From positions 1-64,000 of the forward strand of contig NZ_MZXW01000057.1 of NCBI RefSeq assembly GCF_004123905.1: a stretch of 64,000 bases of DNA, read 5' to 3'. A program made the position numbers and the translations under genes. Positions 61,675 to 64,000 of the stretch are shown piece by piece. The DNA is from Bradyrhizobium betae. Lineage in GTDB: Bacteria > Pseudomonadota > Alphaproteobacteria > Rhizobiales > Xanthobacteraceae. The stretch's first letter is position 1, and every line of letters starts with the position of its first letter. The notes under the pieces are model-generated. The model was not told where the DNA came from. It was given only the letters and a program-made list of their open reading frames with translations, and searched no databases.

Positions 61675-62445
61675 ATGCACGCGAGACAGGGAAGAGACGT
61701 GACAGGGAAACGACGCATCACGCGCTCGGCCGCCGTGCGCCGCGGCGCGCTGCCGGGAGAGCTGCGGCGGCCCCGCAACTCGGCCGAGGCCACCGAGCAG
61801 ATCCTGCTCGATGCCGCGAGGCGCGTGTTCGCCGACAAGGGCTACATCCGCGCCACCGTCCAGGACATTATCGAATTGACCGGCCTGAGCCGGGGCACCT
61901 TCTACCTCTATTTCCGCAGCACCGACGACATCTTCGTCCGCACCGTCACCAAAGTGGTCGACGACATCGTCGCGTCTTCCCGGGTCCGCTCCGGCAACAC
62001 GCTGCGCCAGCGCGTCTACGAGAACAATCTTCGCTATTTCGAGATCTTCGGCGCCAATCGCGGGCTGCTGCGGGCCTTCTTCGAGGCGAGCTATGTCGAT
62101 CCTGAGATCGGCCGGAAGCGCGCCGAGATGCGCAGCGCCTACATCATCCGCGTGCGCGATCATCTGGAACGCCAGCGCCAGCTCTGCCGCTGCCTGCCGA
62201 TCGATCCCGATGCCGCAGCGCTCTCGCTTGCGATGATGGCCGAGGGCACGGCCCAATCCTTTGCGATCCTGAAGATGGAGCCGTTCGAACGGCCGCTGGA
62301 GCTGAAGCGGCTCTGCACCGAGGTCACCGAGATCTGGTGCCGCGCGGTCTACACCGATCCGGATCGATTGCTTACGCTCGAGGCTGCAAAACTGCCGGCC
62401 GTCGCGACCGGCAGCAAGCGCAAGGGATGGCGGCACGACGGATGA
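61675..62445 (+). CDS. TetR family regulator 2
   Basis: A 256-residue regulator with an unusually long basic N-terminal arm of about 35 residues (GKRRITRSAAVRRGALPGEL) before the HTH: ATEQILLDAARRVFADKGYI, then QDIIELTGLSRGTFYLYFRS. The C-terminal domain is helical with RVRDHLERQRQLCRCLPIDP. Its stop overlaps the ATG of the phosphotransferase gene (ATGA), so the regulator leads its own operon with the phosphotransferase, DUF6285 and acyl-CoA dehydrogenase genes. Confidence 0.88.
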   Translation: MHARQGRDVTGKRRITRSAAVRRGALPGELRRPRNSAEATEQILLDAARRVFADKGYIRATVQDIIELTGLSRGTFYLYFRSTDDIFVRTVTKVVDDIVASSRVRSGNTLRQRVYENNLRYFEIFGANRGLLRAFFEASYVDPEIGRKRAEMRSAYIIRVRDHLERQRQLCRCLPIDPDAAALSLAMMAEGTAQSFAILKMEPFERPLELKRLCTEVTEIWCRAVYTDPDRLLTLEAAKLPAVATGSKRKGWRHDG

Positions 62446-63443
62446 GCGCGATGGACAACGCCTTCAGCCAAGCCCTCGAGACCATGACGGTCCGCATCGT
62501 TCCGGGCGCGCGCGGCATCGCCCATCTGCGGCGGCTGTCGGCGGGAGCGACCCTGGAGACCTGGTCGTTCGACGCCGTCGACGGCGACAGAGTGTTGCAC
62601 CCGCTGATCCTGCGCCGCTCGCCCGGCGGCCTGCGCAGCACGGAATCGCTATCGCTGGAGGCTGAGGCCGATCTGATCCGCTTGCTCGATGGCAGCGGCG
62701 TTCCGGTGGCAACCGTCGTGCACACGCTGGTGCCCGAGGACGGGCTCGGCGAGGGCTTTCTGATGACGCGGATCGAAGGCGAGACGATCGCACGCAAGGT
62801 GTTGCGCGACGCCAAGTTCGCAGCCGTGCGCGCTCACCTCGCTTCGCAGTTCGGCACCATCCGGGGCACCATGACGAGGGTCGACGCCGCGCGCCTGCCG
62901 GCGCTGCCGTTCAAGCCGGCCGACGTGATCCTGGCGCGGCTGGCCAGCCGCTACGATAGCCTCGGCGTCGCACGGCCGGTGTTCGACCTCGCGCTGCGCT
63001 GGCTTGCGCAGAACGCACCCGCGCCGCTCGACCAATATCGTCTGGTGCATGGCGATTTCCGGAATGGCAACATCATCTTCGGCAGCGAGGGCGTGCGCGC
63101 GGTGCTCGACTGGGAAGTCGCCCATATCGGCGATCCCGCCGAGGATCTCGCCTGGATCTCCACGCCGCCATGGCGTTTCGGCGAACTCGACCGTCCCGTT
63201 GGCGGGCTCGGCTCGCGGCAGCAATTGTTCGACGCCTACGAGGCGGCCTGCGGCGAACGCGCGGATCCCTCGCGCGTGCACTATTGGGAAGTGCTCGGCA
63301 GCCTGCGCTGGGGCGTGAGCTGTGCCAGCATGCTGGAGTGGTTCACCAGCGGGCGCGACCCTACCGTGGAGCGTGCGATGATCGCGCGGCGCGTGTCCGA
63401 GAACGAACTTGATTTGATGCGCATCCTGACCGGGACCGACTGA
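62442..63443 (+). CDS. Phosphotransferase family protein (APH/ACAD10-like)
   Basis: A 333-residue protein of the aminoglycoside-phosphotransferase fold: an N-lobe region (SAGATLETWSFDAVDGD), the catalytic loop YRLVHGDFRNGNIIF (H-G-D-x-x-x-x-N) and the metal motif AVLDWEVAHIGDPAEDLAWI (D-W-E-x-x-x-x-G-D). This group, related to the kinase part of mammalian ACAD10, is regularly encoded next to acyl-CoA dehydrogenases and probably phosphorylates a hydroxy-acid or hydroxyacyl-CoA. That neighbourhood is present here. ATGA overlap with tetR-2. Confidence 0.9.
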   Translation: MSAMDNAFSQALETMTVRIVPGARGIAHLRRLSAGATLETWSFDAVDGDRVLHPLILRRSPGGLRSTESLSLEAEADLIRLLDGSGVPVATVVHTLVPEDGLGEGFLMTRIEGETIARKVLRDAKFAAVRAHLASQFGTIRGTMTRVDAARLPALPFKPADVILARLASRYDSLGVARPVFDLALRWLAQNAPAPLDQYRLVHGDFRNGNIIFGSEGVRAVLDWEVAHIGDPAEDLAWISTPPWRFGELDRPVGGLGSRQQLFDAYEAACGERADPSRVHYWEVLGSLRWGVSCASMLEWFTSGRDPTVERAMIARRVSENELDLMRILTGTD

Positions 63444-63444
63444 C

Positions 63445-63849
63445 ATGCTGGACCACCCCCGCGGCGCCGACATTCTCACTGCCGTCTCGAAGCTGCTGCG
63501 CGAGACGTTGATGCCGCAGCTGCCGGCCAATGCCGCCTTTCAGGCGCGGGTCGCCGCCAATGCGATCGACCTCGTCGCCCGCGAGATCAATTTCGGCGAG
63601 ACGGTCGAACGCGAGGCGCTCGAACGATTGCAGGCGCTGCTGAGCCGGGACGGCTCGCTGGACGAACTGGAAGCCGAACTGTCGGGCCGTATCCACCGCG
63701 GCGAGCTCGATCTGAAAAGCCCAGGTCTCGCCGACCATCTCTGGCAGACCACGCTCGACAAGATGAAGATCGATCAGCCCGCCTACGCCAGCTATCGCCG
63801 CGCGCTCGACGCACGCGCCGGCCAGCAGAATATCCAGAAAGAGGATTGA
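63445..63849 (+). CDS. DUF6285 family protein
   Basis: A 134-residue helical protein, HPRGADILTAVSKLLRETLM then ARVAANAIDLVAREINFGET and LWQTTLDKMKIDQPAYASYR. I recognise the family as the small partner encoded between an APH-like phosphotransferase and an acyl-CoA dehydrogenase in many proteobacteria and actinobacteria. The start is directly after the preceding stop (63443), so the genes are coupled. Role unknown, probably linked to the kinase. Confidence 0.85.
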   Translation: MLDHPRGADILTAVSKLLRETLMPQLPANAAFQARVAANAIDLVAREINFGETVEREALERLQALLSRDGSLDELEAELSGRIHRGELDLKSPGLADHLWQTTLDKMKIDQPAYASYRRALDARAGQQNIQKED

Positions 63850-63855
63850 GCAGCA

Positions 63856-64000
63856 ATGGATTTCAGCATTCCGAAAGATCTCGTCGACTATCTCGCGAAA
63901 ATCGACGCCTTCGTCCAGGCCGAGATAAAGCCGCTGCAGGCGCAGGACGACAATGAGCGCTTCTTCGACCATCGCCGCGAATGGGCGCGGACCGATTTCG
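63856..64000 (+). CDS. Acyl-CoA dehydrogenase, N-terminal part (cut by window end)
   Basis: The ATG at 63856 opens MDFSIPKDLVDYLAKIDAFV then EIKPLQAQDDNERFFDHRRE, which is the start of an ACAD of the type paired with APH/DUF6285 genes (I-P-K-D-L-x-x-Y-L-x-x-L-D-x-F-I). It runs off the window. The six-base gap to the DUF6285 stop shows that it is the next gene of the operon. Confidence 0.8.
   Translation, partial: MDFSIPKDLVDYLAKIDAFVQAEIKPLQAQDDNERFFDHRREWARTDF

Overview
The window looks like an accessory region of an alphaproteobacterium, most likely a Bradyrhizobium or close relative. It has many small proteins of types I associate with Bradyrhizobium chromosomes, a high-GC codon style, decayed IS110 and IS5 copies, a phage-type integrase relic, and several branched-chain-amino-acid-type (Liv/Urt) ABC transporters linked to amide and acyl-CoA catabolism. 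This assignment rests on protein recognition only; no search was run.

Layout. 0.2-5 kb: a receiver-only response regulator, a HAMP sensor kinase, a decayed HbpS/GlcG-like gene, an IS5-type fragment and fdhA (glutathione-independent formaldehyde dehydrogenase). 5-34 kb: a gene-poor, decaying stretch. It holds an AraC-type regulator without its DNA-binding domain, a frameshifted tyrosine recombinase, three different IS110-type relics, a GAF-domain histidine kinase split by a 1-nt frameshift, and small genes caught at different stages of loss (PilZ, XRE, cold-shock). Between them lie apparently intact small proteins: exported peptides, HTH proteins, a NYN-domain protein and a DUF3833 protein.

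34-46 kb: a compact amide-utilisation island. On the minus strand, amidase, formamidase, amide/urea-type binding protein, two permeases, two ATPases, an SDR and a second amidase follow one another as a probable nine-gene operon. A divergent amiC-amiR pair (ligand sensor plus ANTAR antiterminator) sits upstream. The operon leader holds a strong intrinsic terminator with a competing hairpin, which fits amide-induced antitermination. The island is bracketed by two directly oriented 34-bp sites (33860 and 45941) built as inverted arms around a variable 6-bp centre. A third related site lies at 5934, close to the integrase relic. This is the most interesting feature of the window.

46-53 kb: a second, complete Liv-type transporter (FGMHK, minus strand) with ATGA/TTGA overlaps between genes, followed by a Tat-exported metallo-beta-lactamase-fold hydrolase. 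53-56 kb: a Baeyer-Villiger-type flavin monooxygenase and a ketopantoate-reductase-family fragment. 56-64 kb: an acyl-CoA catabolic cluster. A minus-strand operon (binding protein, enoyl-CoA hydratase, acyl-CoA synthetase, second crotonase) diverges from a TetR gene, and a second TetR is followed by a phosphotransferase, a DUF6285 protein and an acyl-CoA dehydrogenase cut by the window end. Both TetR genes have good candidate operators. I saw no rRNA, tRNA or CRISPR.
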